Positions 1 to 10,700 of a DNA stretch of 64,000 nt are shown piece after piece; the stretch's first letter is position 1, and each line of letters begins with the position of its first letter. The stretch comes from Cymbomonas tetramitiformis (Eukaryota; Chlorophyta; Pyramimonadophyceae; Pyramimonadales; Pyramimonadaceae). The stretch is taken from positions 113,727-177,726 of the forward strand of contig LGRX02025776.1 in NCBI GenBank assembly GCA_001247695.2, written 5' to 3'. The notes below the pieces were generated by a model. The model had not been told where the DNA came from. It did no database searches and saw only the letters and a list, made by a program, of their open reading frames with translations. Position numbers and translations under genes: made by a program.

Positions 1-258
1 GTCTACGCGCATACGATGATTTAGCTTGACAGGACATACGCACACGATTCATCATGCTCAGATGATGCGCGATGATGGCATATATATGCAACATGCTATT
101 CAATATCTGTGATGCTCGCACATAAGAGATGATGTTTGTTCAATTACTGGCAGATTTACATACAAAGTTTGCAGTAAAATACATAATATGACATCATATG
201 AATATTGATGCTGTGCAATCATATGTGTGTGTACCATATGCTGTGTGTGTAGCACATA

Positions 259-259
<1 letters not shown>

Positions 260-289
<30 letters not shown>
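260..289. repeat. (CA)n microsatellite
   Basis: An uninterrupted CA dinucleotide run in the gypsy A leader. Similar runs occur in the gypsy B leader near 15303, 15412 and 17090. Confidence 0.95.
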
Positions 290-291
<2 letters not shown>

Positions 292-2708
292 CAGTATACA
301 CTATCCATTCAGTATATACCAAGTGTATGCAGCAATACCATGCATCACTATATCATGCAGCAATACCATGCATCACTATACCATGCAGCTATACCATGCA
401 GCATGATTCCGCCATGTTCAGGGTATATTGCTTACCGTGGCGGGCCGGCCCGGGGCCGTAGCTCACCACTCCGGGCCGCATGCGGGCCGATGGAATACAT
501 GGATGCGGGCCGTGACGTTTGATATGAAAATACCAAAATTTATGCAAAATTATGCGACTTTTACGATATCACCATACTTAAAATTAAAATTTCGCGCCTG
601 CGGCGGGCAATTTTGGATATTGGCCGTATTGGCCGAAAGCGGGCCAGTGGGTTTGCTGATTGCGGGCCGTAAAAGAAAAAATAAGCAATACACACTGGCC
701 ATGTTATACATTGACATATGCATACATGTATGCAGCCAACTTGATCACGATAACAGTTGGCGTGCATATTCATATATAACAGTGCATCAGATGTTGCAAT
801 AAATATCACATAGCATACCTGCTGTGCAAGTCTAAACTATAAACGAACCCACTTGGTATAAGGTGCCGATCATGATCTTAAGACAGTAATTAGCTCAGTA
901 TTCCCTGACGTAGAATTTGGGATGGGATACCGTTCTACTGTTGATCAATGAAAGGAATAGTCACCAGACCCATGTGTGAAATATACCAAGCAACTCGTCA
1001 TTGCCGATGAGATATGCAGGATTACATACACTAACCAAGTTGATATATATCATGTTAGCTGCATGCTGTTAGTGGTATACAGATCATTTTATGTGATAAA
1101 TCAATTTGGTATAGTGTACTAAATCATCAAGTACCTATACATAAGTATAATGTACTAAATCAGAAAGTACCTATACAGTGACTTATGTATTGTTATAACA
1201 CTGACATCATTATGTATAATGACATTACACTGACTCCTAAGTGTAATGATCAAGTCACCGATATCATTATGTATGTTGACATTACACTGACTCCTAAGTG
1301 TAATGATCAAGTATTATATCAACATATGATACATAGATACCATCCGACAAACACATGTGCGTGTTGGATGTCAAGCGATGGCGATAGATATGGGACAGGA
1401 TCAAACAACCTGCTGAAGGGCTGGATGGAGATATCTCCAGACCCGAAGGCAGTATACAGTGCTCAAATAACAGTTGGTCACTGTTGAGCACTGTCCATGC
1501 ATCCCACACAATCGCTGGAGCAACTACATTATCTACTTATGCATTATGACAATTGAATCAGAAACCTGATCACAATTCAATGCATACTTTGTACAGTAAA
1601 TCAGTAATTCAACATGATATCTGACAAAGTAGATAGTAGAAATACTATGAGCAATTGCTCCAACTACTTAGTATCTGGGTGGCAACACCACCCAGAGAAC
1701 TATCATGGGTCCAACGATATAAAGCAGATCTCCAGCAGACTCACTCGTGAGACTTTGCAATGCGATCGACTGCCAAAGACAGGCGACAGAACCAAGGAGT
1801 AATCTCGCCTGAAAAGGTCATCTACGGAGTTGATAGTCCTAAGGAAGTTAAATATATATCTGACAGACATCAGCCAGTTACTATAAGTCATTGTTGATAA
1901 CACACACATTATCACCACTTTTTGCATGGTCGTGGGTTTCAATCAGCAAAACCCCATGTGTTGACCATCACATATCTTCACGAAAATGCCATGAAAAATA
2001 TCATGTGTAAAAGTAAGATATGTTACATGAGTTCTGTAAGATGCACATAACACACACACTGCTATATATATACTGTAGTATATATATATATATATGGCCA
2101 GAAAAGGTGAAAATGGGTAAAATCCCATTGCGGGAGATTTCAAAATTGAAATTTGGACTCCATTTTTTCACGGAATATCATTTCATACCTATTAAGGTAC
2201 CTGAAAAACATTATGTGCACATTCATATCTCATGTAACACCCTAAAAATCTTGTGTGTAACACCTAGGGGTGTACATAGTGGCTGTAACTAAATGCGTGA
2301 AAAACTCACACGCATGATTTCAAAATGAAAATTTGGGTTCCATTTTTTTCGCTGATCTAATTATTCAGCTATTGATAAATATGCCCAAAATATTACAGCA
2401 CTTGTAACACCCTGTAACACCCTGAAAATCACGTGTGTGTGTTAGGGGTGTAACATACCTCCTAAATACCACGTGATATACAGTGACATATTAAATGCAG
2501 TTTTGCTTCAATTCCTTTAAAAAAATGTTCATACTGCTTTAATTTGATACAATTAAGTGTTACTGATACCATGTAACACCCTAATGTCACTGTAGGTGAT
2601 AAGGGTCAATGTAACCCAATACACCCTAAATGCCGCTATATAATAGCAAAACACTCTGTGTTTGGCATTTATGACATGTTGAAAACAGCACAATTATGAC
2701 AATATATT

Positions 2709-2774
2709 GGGCAACAACCCAAGAACTGTAGGGCAACAACCCAAGAACTGTAGGGCAGCAACCCTAGAATTGTA
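2709..2774. repeat. 22 bp tandem repeat in the gypsy A leader
   Basis: Three head-to-tail copies of a unit starting GGGCAACAACCCAAG; the third is diverged. Each unit contains a small GGG...CCC inverted motif. Gypsy B has about five copies at 18082-18191, so the array changes length between copies. Confidence 0.9.
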
Positions 2775-3008
2775 TGGGCTGTATAAGTTCCTTAAAAAAC
2801 AGCATGCTACATATATGAGGTATTAAGGCACTTGACAACTGCCTGTGGAGTTCACACTTCCTTGAGGGGGGAAGAAGGTGGAACCATATATATATTTCAC
2901 CTCATTACATCAATGTACAGAAATAATACATGTACAATATATATATATATATCACACACACACACAGCCAGTTGAAGGTTTTTGTTGGTGTTGTGTTTTG
3001 TCTTATAG

Positions 3009-3023
3009 ATGGCAGAAGTACCA
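3009..3023 (+). pseudogene. gag: Start of gypsy A gag (first five codons)
   Basis: The ATG at 3009 lies right after a splice-acceptor-like TTATAG, as in gypsy B at 18428. Only MAEVP is encoded before the copia 5' LTR begins at 3024; the frame continues after the copia element at 12609. Assignment rests on the matching start context in gypsy B. Confidence 0.75.
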
Positions 3024-3379
3024 TCACGGGGGACTAGATATACCGTACTGCCCCCTGTATGACATTCCTCGATGCATGTGACAGATGACTGCATTATTAT
3101 TCGGCTCGAGACCGCGAGTCATAGCGACAGAGACCGCGAGTCACAGCGATAGTGACTGCGAGCCACGTGTTAGAGTACTCGAGCATCACCGTAGCCGTAC
3201 TCGTACAGACTTACACAGCGCACGTAGCATAAGCTACTTAGACTCTCAGACTCTCATATGTTATATCTTTTACAGACATATTATCACCGTTTGAGCCTCA
3301 TATTTATGCGTACAGCGATAGTATTAAAACACGGATATATAGAATATTCTACCCTATATGTGTTTCATACTATCTATTA
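3024..3379 (+). repeat. Copia 5' LTR
   Basis: Direct repeat of 12254-12608. It contains short internal repeats around GACCGCGAGTCA and a promoter-like AT-rich stretch. It is preceded by the target duplication at 3019-3023. Confidence 0.92.
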
Positions 3380-3753
3380 GGTTATGTTAGACCACAACGC
3401 ACCACTGCAATCTCTGATGAAACGACAAATTTCAAATTAGCCGCTAAAAGCACTTTGAACTGGCAGTCAGCGAAAATGTTTGAAAATTGCGACTTGCTTG
3501 TACACTAACCCTCCGCAGGTCGGGCCGGTTTCAATTTTAACTCGCCGAAACCTTTTATGATTGAGAATTCTTTTACGATTGCCCTCTCGGCCTTTCATTT
3601 AACTTCAATGTTGAAACGAGCATTTACCGCGGAAGCGCTGGCCAATTTTTTGAAAATTAACAAAACTTAGAGAAAATCTTCATCTCAACCCCTAGGAGAA
3701 CGTCTTGCGCAACATCGTCGCCTTCACCGCCACCAACGGTCCGAAGGTCTACC
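3380..3753 (+). other. Copia 5' untranslated leader
   Basis: 374 bp between the 5' LTR and the Gag start. I see no canonical TGG-type primer-binding site immediately after the LTR; the sequence there begins GGTTATGTTAGACC. No gene is visible. Confidence 0.7.
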
Positions 3754-6700
3754 ATGTCAACGTTCACACCAACAACAACTCCGGGATCCCAACCGCCAAC
3801 ACAAGAACTTCAACCACGTTCTCAACGACGATTATTTACTTCACGACAACCTCTTCCCCCATCTCCAACAAACGAAGAAATCGCCATCACCATCAACGCC
3901 CTGCTTCAAGACCTCCATGCCGTCACCGCCAAAGCGGATGAGCTCTCCACCACCGTCACCTCGCTTGTAGTAGCATTTCAGCGCTCATCTGCTCAGTCCG
4001 ACGAGATCCACGAGAATTACGTCACGAAGGAAGAACTCAACGACGTCAACCAACTCAACGAGACCATCCTCGACGACTTAATCAAAGTCCGCGACGAATG
4101 CGTCAACGTCACCTCTCTGGCTCGCACTGTTGCGAGTAGAACTACTTCATCTTCGACGCCATCTTCAGTCGTAATTACTTCGGACAAGATGTTCGACGCC
4201 ACCAAGGAATTGGAGACTATTCCAGAGGTTACGCCATTGCAACATCGAGATGGGCGACCACTTCCTCCAACCAAGATCAAGCACATCATGGACGACAACT
4301 CCAGCGCCTTCAACACCCGCTCCACCACTCCTGACGTCACTCCGCTCCTGAAGCAGTTGAAGACCGCCTATTATGCCCTCACGGACATTCACGAGCGACA
4401 ACAACAACGTGAACTCCAATTGAACTTCCTCACCGCGGGCGGCGACATTGTGTTCAAGAAGTTCTGTGAGGCCCTGACCCGTGTGCTCACCGCCACCCGA
4501 CCTGGACACGCCCCAGCACTACTTAACCTTCAACACCGACTGAAGGACGAGCCCTACGACGGTATCTCCAATGGCCTTCTAGCTCAACTTCTACTTGCGG
4601 CCACTTGTGGCAACACACAAATTGTGTTGTCACAAATTGTGAAGGACTCCCCCCAGGCTCAGGTGGACGGCAGACTGCTTCTACTGCACGTGCACTGCCG
4701 CCTGATCACCTACCCCCCCTCCACGGACCACTCCAACCTCACCAAGGCCAAGGCCCTCCGAATCTCTGAGTCCGAGGACCCCGGCTTGAAGCTGAACACC
4801 TTCGCCACCCTCATCGGCAACCACAGGCAGCTTCACCCCGCCTTCTCTGGACAGCAGGAGCAGGAGGTCCTCATCGACATCTTACGGGCCTCCCAGGACA
4901 CGGCCGAGCACCTCTTTGACATCCCCCTGTACTTCGATGTCATCCGCACCTACGAGGAGAACAACCGCATGACCTCCTCTGGCTTCCCCGGTGGTCTTCA
5001 GAAGTTCATTGAGGCCATCGGTAATGTGTGGTACACCCGGGGCTCTGCCCACCATTCCCAGCTCCCTGGCTCTTCATCCCGCCCCCGAGCTGCCTCCATG
5101 ACGGGGGAAGTCCGTGAGGGAGGGCGGGGCTCGGCTGACACCACCAAGCCGAAGGAGAAGCACCCTAATGGCAAGGGCGGCAAGGGGGGCAAGGGTGGCA
5201 AGGGTACGCACCCTCGGGCCACCACACCACCTCCATCCAGGCCCCGATCACCACTACGGGGCGGCACCAGAGCTACCTTCATTGAGCACGAGAGGGCCCT
5301 GTACAAGGCCTCCAAGCTCAAGCACGCCGGCTCCACCAACAAGGACTCCACCCCCTCTGGCACCTGGGACAACTTCAAGTTCACCCCCTCCGACCCCAGT
5401 GACAAGTCCATCGGCCACCCCTGCCGCTCCTGCAAGTACAAGTACAACAAGACCGTCACCCACTCCCTCGGCAGGTTCGGCTGCCCCTGCACACTGGCTG
5501 AGAAGGCCGACATGTGGGTCAAAGCCGGCCCCCCTCCATCTGTGAACCATGTCTCTGCCCCCCGTCCCTCCACACCCGCACCCCCTGCCACCCCCACCGC
5601 ACCCCCTGCCACCCCCACCTCACCCCCACCGACAGGTGCATCCCAGCCAGCATCCGCACAGCTCTCAGCAGGAGAGGTTGCACAGCTCAGAGCAGCCACC
5701 CCTTCGCCACCCCCCCCCAACCGCTCTGAGTTTCACCATCCAGCTAAGGCAGTCAGCTTCCAGGCAGACCAGGAGGATGATGAGACTGAGTGGCCCGCCC
5801 TCACCAGTAAGCCCTGGATCCCTCAGTTCTCTGGCCCCTCACCTCACCCAACCCCCTCGGCTTCGGCCAACCACTTCTCCCCCAATCCCTTCAGCTCCCT
5901 CTCCCCCTCCGCCTCTCCACCCGACACCCAGTTCACCTTCCCCCAGCTGGAGCCCACCGCCCTCTTTGCATTCAGATATTTTGACACCGTCACGGCTACT
6001 GACTTGAGAGAGGACCCGGACCACGAGGACCCGGCTTGGGAGAGGACAAAGCGGCAGAGGAAGCGGGACAAGGAGAAGCAGAAGAAGGCCATTCAGCAGC
6101 AGCAGAAGCTTCAGCGGCAGCACCAGGTAGCTGAATCACTGGCTTCGGCCAACAGCACCGCCACCGCCCCAGTCCAGACAGACATCACCGTGGACTGCAA
6201 CACCCAGTGCCCTGTGCCCTACCTGACTGACCTCTTGACCGGCAGCACCTCAGTGGCCTCCACCATCTCCGAGGACACTCTGGACACTGCCTCCGAGGAC
6301 ACTCTGGACACTGCCTCCGAGGACACTCTGGACACTGCCACCGAGGACACTCCGGACACTGCCACCACCCCTCCCACCTCCACCGCTCCCCTCCCACCAC
6401 CATCACCACCCCCCGACTGCCACCAGCCTGAGCCTCGGGCCATTGGTATCCCCCCAGCCACCACAATTGCACCTGACACTGCATGCATTCATATTGCAGT
6501 GCCTGGGATGGGGATGCATTGGGAGGGCACGCATACGGACCCAGTTCACATTGCTGCCGTACACACCGCCACACCACAGCCTGGCTGTAACACTCCCTCA
6601 GTCACACGCACCCTGGTAGCCATTGCCATGCACTGGATCTCCTTCCACGTTGCTGTGCTCCTCGCACTTTTGCACATAACACTGACATACACATTCTATA

Positions 6701-7680
6701 TGTCACCTCGGCCGGCTATCACCTTCTCACAGCCGGCCTATGCCAGTGCCACGGCACCGGCCAATGCCTCACCTCAGCCGGCCTCCGCCAGTGCTAAGGC
6801 ACCGGCCAACCACACACCACATTTGCCCTCCGGTGGTGTCACCGCAGCTCCCACCACACTCTGTGAGCCTGCAGCTGCCTCCACACCGCCCCTGGGACAC
6901 AGTGCCGATGAGGCGCTTGTGGGCACGCCCACCGATCACACCGTCTGTACTGACGGTGCAACCACCGCTGACACCCCTACATCTCTCAGCACAGCTCTCG
7001 GGGCCGACACTACAGTGGCCTCCGAGCAACCGCCTACACTCGGTGCCCCTGACAGCTCCCTAGCCCCCTTGGAGTGTACATACCCCGGGCTTGAGGGTAT
7101 TGGCCGGTGGGCCGATGTCTCCGACTCAGGCTCCGAGTCAGACACCGAGGGCTATCCGCCCCAACACACACCTCCTTCTCCTCCTCCTCCTCCCGTATCC
7201 GACACTGACGGTACGGTGCCTGCTCAGCCCACTGCCGATAGGGCAACTACACGGGCTACAGCGGGCACCCTGCCTGCATTGGTGGACACTGACCGGCTGG
7301 CTGCTACCTCAGACACACACATGCAGCCCCCGGTCCCGTCCACAGTGCAGGCCTGTGCCGTCACACCGGATTTCCAGTTCCCTCCTATCCCTGAATCTCA
7401 GGAGGACACCTCGGAGACCACTACTAAGTGGAAGCAGTTCATGGCAGACACCCCGATCCGCACTGACACACCTCGGCCACGGCCAGACAGCTCACCCTCC
7501 CCAGAGCACTCTCAGTGGGATTTCTCAGTTGTGCCATCTCCCTCCTTCCAACAGCTTAATCAGTTCCTGGAGAACTACACTCTGACTCACCCCTCATATT
7601 GCACCAGTGACCCTAATGAGGATTGGGCCCAGTTTGAGGTCCTTGATGACCACCATTTGGGCCCCTGGGGTCAGCATTGA
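3754..7680 (+). CDS. gag: Copia Gag, unusually long (1308 aa), ending in TGA
   Basis: An open frame of 1308 codons, several times longer than a usual copia Gag. The N-terminal 450 residues look like a folded capsid-type region. They are followed by a basic Gly/Lys tract (about 470-490) and a cysteine cluster (CRSC at about 556 and CPC near 578) in place of a simple zinc knuckle. Then come long Pro/Ser/Thr-rich stretches, a fourfold EDTLDTAS repeat (nt 6268-6366), and a hydrophobic segment (about residues 959-981, HWISFHVAVLLALLH) that could span a membrane. The frame ends at TGA 7678-7680 and the pol frame continues in the same phase. Start chosen: ATG 3754, the first long in-frame Met after the leader. 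Function as a structural protein is by position. Confidence 0.85.
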   Translation: MSTFTPTTTPGSQPPTQELQPRSQRRLFTSRQPLPPSPTNEEIAITINALLQDLHAVTAKADELSTTVTSLVVAFQRSSAQSDEIHENYVTKEELNDVNQLNETILDDLIKVRDECVNVTSLARTVASRTTSSSTPSSVVITSDKMFDATKELETIPEVTPLQHRDGRPLPPTKIKHIMDDNSSAFNTRSTTPDVTPLLKQLKTAYYALTDIHERQQQRELQLNFLTAGGDIVFKKFCEALTRVLTATRPGHAPALLNLQHRLKDEPYDGISNGLLAQLLLAATCGNTQIVLSQIVKDSPQAQVDGRLLLLHVHCRLITYPPSTDHSNLTKAKALRISESEDPGLKLNTFATLIGNHRQLHPAFSGQQEQEVLIDILRASQDTAEHLFDIPLYFDVIRTYEENNRMTSSGFPGGLQKFIEAIGNVWYTRGSAHHSQLPGSSSRPRAASMTGEVREGGRGSADTTKPKEKHPNGKGGKGGKGGKGTHPRATTPPPSRPRSPLRGGTRATFIEHERALYKASKLKHAGSTNKDSTPSGTWDNFKFTPSDPSDKSIGHPCRSCKYKYNKTVTHSLGRFGCPCTLAEKADMWVKAGPPPSVNHVSAPRPSTPAPPATPTAPPATPTSPPPTGASQPASAQLSAGEVAQLRAATPSPPPPNRSEFHHPAKAVSFQADQEDDETEWPALTSKPWIPQFSGPSPHPTPSASANHFSPNPFSSLSPSASPPDTQFTFPQLEPTALFAFRYFDTVTATDLREDPDHEDPAWERTKRQRKRDKEKQKKAIQQQQKLQRQHQVAESLASANSTATAPVQTDITVDCNTQCPVPYLTDLLTGSTSVASTISEDTLDTASEDTLDTASEDTLDTATEDTPDTATTPPTSTAPLPPPSPPPDCHQPEPRAIGIPPATTIAPDTACIHIAVPGMGMHWEGTHTDPVHIAAVHTATPQPGCNTPSVTRTLVAIAMHWISFHVAVLLALLHITLTYTFYMSPRPAITFSQPAYASATAPANASPQPASASAKAPANHTPHLPSGGVTAAPTTLCEPAAASTPPLGHSADEALVGTPTDHTVCTDGATTADTPTSLSTALGADTTVASEQPPTLGAPDSSLAPLECTYPGLEGIGRWADVSDSGSESDTEGYPPQHTPPSPPPPPVSDTDGTVPAQPTADRATTRATAGTLPALVDTDRLAATSDTHMQPPVPSTVQACAVTPDFQFPPIPESQEDTSETTTKWKQFMADTPIRTDTPRPRPDSSPSPEHSQWDFSVVPSPSFQQLNQFLENYTLTHPSYCTSDPNEDWAQFEVLDDHHLGPWGQH
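6268..6366 (+). repeat. 24 bp tandem repeat inside copia gag
   Basis: Four nearly identical 24 bp units encoding EDTLDTAS or variants. The repeat keeps the reading frame and lies in the low-complexity acidic/Thr-rich part of Gag. Confidence 0.9.
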
Positions 7681-7758
7681 GATCTACGACCCTGCGGTTG
7701 CAGCGCCGTGGGGAGAGACCTCAGCTGCACCGACAGTGCCCCGCACTGTCCCCACGGC
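7678..7758 (+). promoter_or_regulatory. In-frame TGA with downstream hairpins: candidate readthrough element
   Basis: Gag and pol share one frame and are separated only by TGA 7678-7680, with context CAT TGA GAT. Beginning 25 nt downstream, GCCGTGGGG (7705-7713) pairs perfectly with CCCCACGGC (7750-7758). Inside it, GACAGTGC (7732-7739) pairs with GCACTGTC (7743-7750) around a CCC loop. A structure after a stop is the arrangement used for gag-pol readthrough in some retroviruses. The stop could instead be a recent mutation. Confidence 0.55.
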
Positions 7759-10700
7759 ACACCGGTCTTCCTCCCCCTGCTTGGGAAAGGCCGCCGTGCC
7801 TCCAACACGCACGGACACCTCCTTGTAGATTCAGGAGCCTCACATCTCCTCCTGAACAACAGGGAGCTCTTCACTGAGTTGTCCCCGTGCACCTCCAGCA
7901 TGACCACAGCCTCGGATCAGCATTACAAGCCTCACAGTGTCGGCACAGCCTCCATTGATTTCCAGTACACCGACGGCACTTGGATCACACTCCCCTTCCT
8001 CCAAGCCTTCTATGATCCAAATGCCCCAAACCTCCTCTCAGTCCGCCAGATGCTCAGACACGGGGCCCGCTCCCCTGACTTCATCGACCTCACATGGCAC
8101 CACGGTGCTTCTCTCTTTGACCTCTATGACACTGGCAGAGACTATGTTGTACACCCCAGCAGCTGGCGAGCCACCCCATCTGCCCACTCCATAGCACAGA
8201 GGAGACCCCTCCTGCAGCCTGCCCCTTCGGAGCTTGCAGAGAAGGGCACAGTCGACTGGATGGTTGCTAGGTCCGCCTACAGAGAGTTTGCTCAGCACAG
8301 TCCACATGGCTATTGTGACACAGACCTCTACACGGACGGCATCCCCTACCCACGGGGTAACACACAGTGCCAGCACTACTACTCCCTCGAGGACCCTGCT
8401 GAGGATCATGTCTGGTGCGGGCGCTCTTTCTGGGCCAACCCGCCCTTCATCAACTCCATCATCCAAAGGATGTTGATGAAGATGCTAGAGGACTTCTGGT
8501 TAGACCCTAATAACACCTCATACACGGTGTGTCTTCGGAAGTCACCATCTGCAGCCTGGTGGCCACTCACCTATCACTTTCAGGAGATAGCCACCATCCC
8601 AGCAGGCACACCCGGCTTCTTCTCCCGCCCTCGAGCTGGTACCTACTCCCCCCAGGACCTCACAGATGCAGGAGAGGAGGGCGGTGCTGACCGTGTCTTC
8701 ATCCAGGGGGCCCCGTTCGACACCATCATCCTTTTCAAGGATGCCACCACAGTCCCCAGGATTGACCCTCATCAGTACCTCCATGCCTGTCTGGGCCACT
8801 ACTCACACCAGTACATTGCTCACCTCTTCTCACAGGGGCTTCAGTTTGCAGTGCCCAGACGACACCTCTCCATGAAGACACTCAGGACTATCCTGTCAGG
8901 CTACGGGTGTGCTCATTGCAACACCTGGAATGCCAAGCGCCCAGGACCCTTTAATGTATTTGACAGAGCCAACCGCACACCACCTCCGGCTTTGCCAGCC
9001 AGCCACCGGCCTGTCAAATGGGAACAGTCCAGGCCATTTCAGCACATATTTGCTGACATTTGGGGCCCATGCAAACCCCCTGGCTACGACGAGTCAGTCT
9101 TCATCAGTGCCTTTAAGTGCCCCGTCACTAAAAAGGCCTTCGGGTATGCCTCACCTTCTAAGGGAGGCCAACACTTCCACCTCCAGATTGTCCTTGATGA
9201 CATTCAGTCCCACGGCTTCACACCAGAGACCATCACATTCCACACAGACTGTGCCACAGAGTACACATCGGAGGAGATGAAGACACTCCTCCGACAGTAC
9301 CGCATGCGTCATGAGACCGGTCCGCCATACATGCACGAGTTCCAGGCTCAGATTGAGGTGCTCTGGAGAGACATGCAGAAGATCATGAACAGCACCATGC
9401 GCACATATGATGCCCCGCTGTACACATGGCCTCTTGCTGCACTCCATGCCATTAACACAGTCCTCAATGTCATGCCTAACAAGCACATTGGGATGGACAC
9501 ACCTCACCTCAGATACACTGGCCGTCACTTCGACTACACCGAGCTCCGGCCCTTCTGGTCCGAGTGCAATGTCTGGCAGGACCCCGCACAGCGCTCTAAG
9601 GCAGGAGCTAAAGCTGACACTTCGGCTAAGCTACAGCCTAAGAGCAAGCCCTACCGCTATGTCGGGAATCTCACACCTGGCAACTATCTATGCCTTGACA
9701 CAGTGAAAGGAAAACTCAAGGCTCTCTCTAGGCCTACGTTTGTCACTGACCCTGCTCTCATGGCTAAGACACTTGCCAACACACACAACACTCTGGTTGA
9801 TCCCGCCTCCACAGCTATCTTCACAAAGAAGCTGTACCCCATCCGACGCCCCGCAGCCCTCTCCTCCCCCGACATCCTCCAGCTTGCATGCAGCACCCAC
9901 GAGTCAGAGACCTTTGCCTATGTCAAGGTCCAGTGTGCTAAACTCAAACATCCAGTCTGGGTAAAGCTCATACACTATCTCCAGCTGGTCAAAAGCCACT
10001 ATGCCACTCTCATCAGCTTTCTCAAGCACAGACACAAACATGGGGCACCTAATGTCTTTTACCCGTGTTTTGCTATGTGCTCGGCTAAGCCAGTTGACCG
10101 ACAGAAGTATCACCCTGCAGTCATCGTGTCTGTAGACCATAAGCCTCAGGTCCAGCACAGATACCAGGTGTACTTCGACTCTGCTGACTCACACTCCACC
10201 CAGTATGCAGACACCGATGCTGTCATCATCTCCCCAGACCAGAAGGCCATGCTCCTTGCCCTCAGGGATGCAGACTCGGACCCCGCAGACTTCCCGAGTG
10301 ATGCCTTCATGGACGAGCCAGACCCTGCCACATACAGACAGGCTCGGCTCAGCCCTAATTGGAGACAGTGGCACAAAGCCATTCAGTCAGAGATCGACGG
10401 CATACTTCAGCCAGACAGGGCCGATCCAGTCACCGCCTTCCCTCCAGGCTCCACCGTCCTCCCCAGTAAGTTTGTCTTTAAGCTCAAGAAGCTGACAGAC
10501 GGCTCCCTTGATAAGTTCAAGGCCAGATGCACCACCAGAGGAGACATGGACCGTACCTTCTATGAGGAGGCGGAGACCTTTGCCCCTACACCTCCTCAGC
10601 TCACCACCTTCAGACTCCTACTAGCGCTCTGCCTAAAGCACAGACTCATGCCATACCACTATGATGTCTCTCAGGCTTTCCTCCAGGCTCTAATACCTGA

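Larger units (their letters stand above)
1..3008 (+). other. Gypsy A untranslated leader (partial)
   Basis: About 3 kb without a credible gene. It is collinear with the leader of gypsy B (about 15100-18427), sharing short inverted motifs around the word GTAACACC, CA microsatellites and a 22 bp tandem repeat. Just before the gag ATG is a T-rich tract ending in TTATAG, which looks like a splice acceptor. The TA at 1432-1433 is the empty target of the MITE found in gypsy B. The small reading frames here are random. Confidence 0.75.

Noticed and set aside
4998..5720. 240-codon antisense frame in copia gag
   Set aside because: Shadow frame in GC-rich low-complexity coding sequence; no domain and no independent signals.
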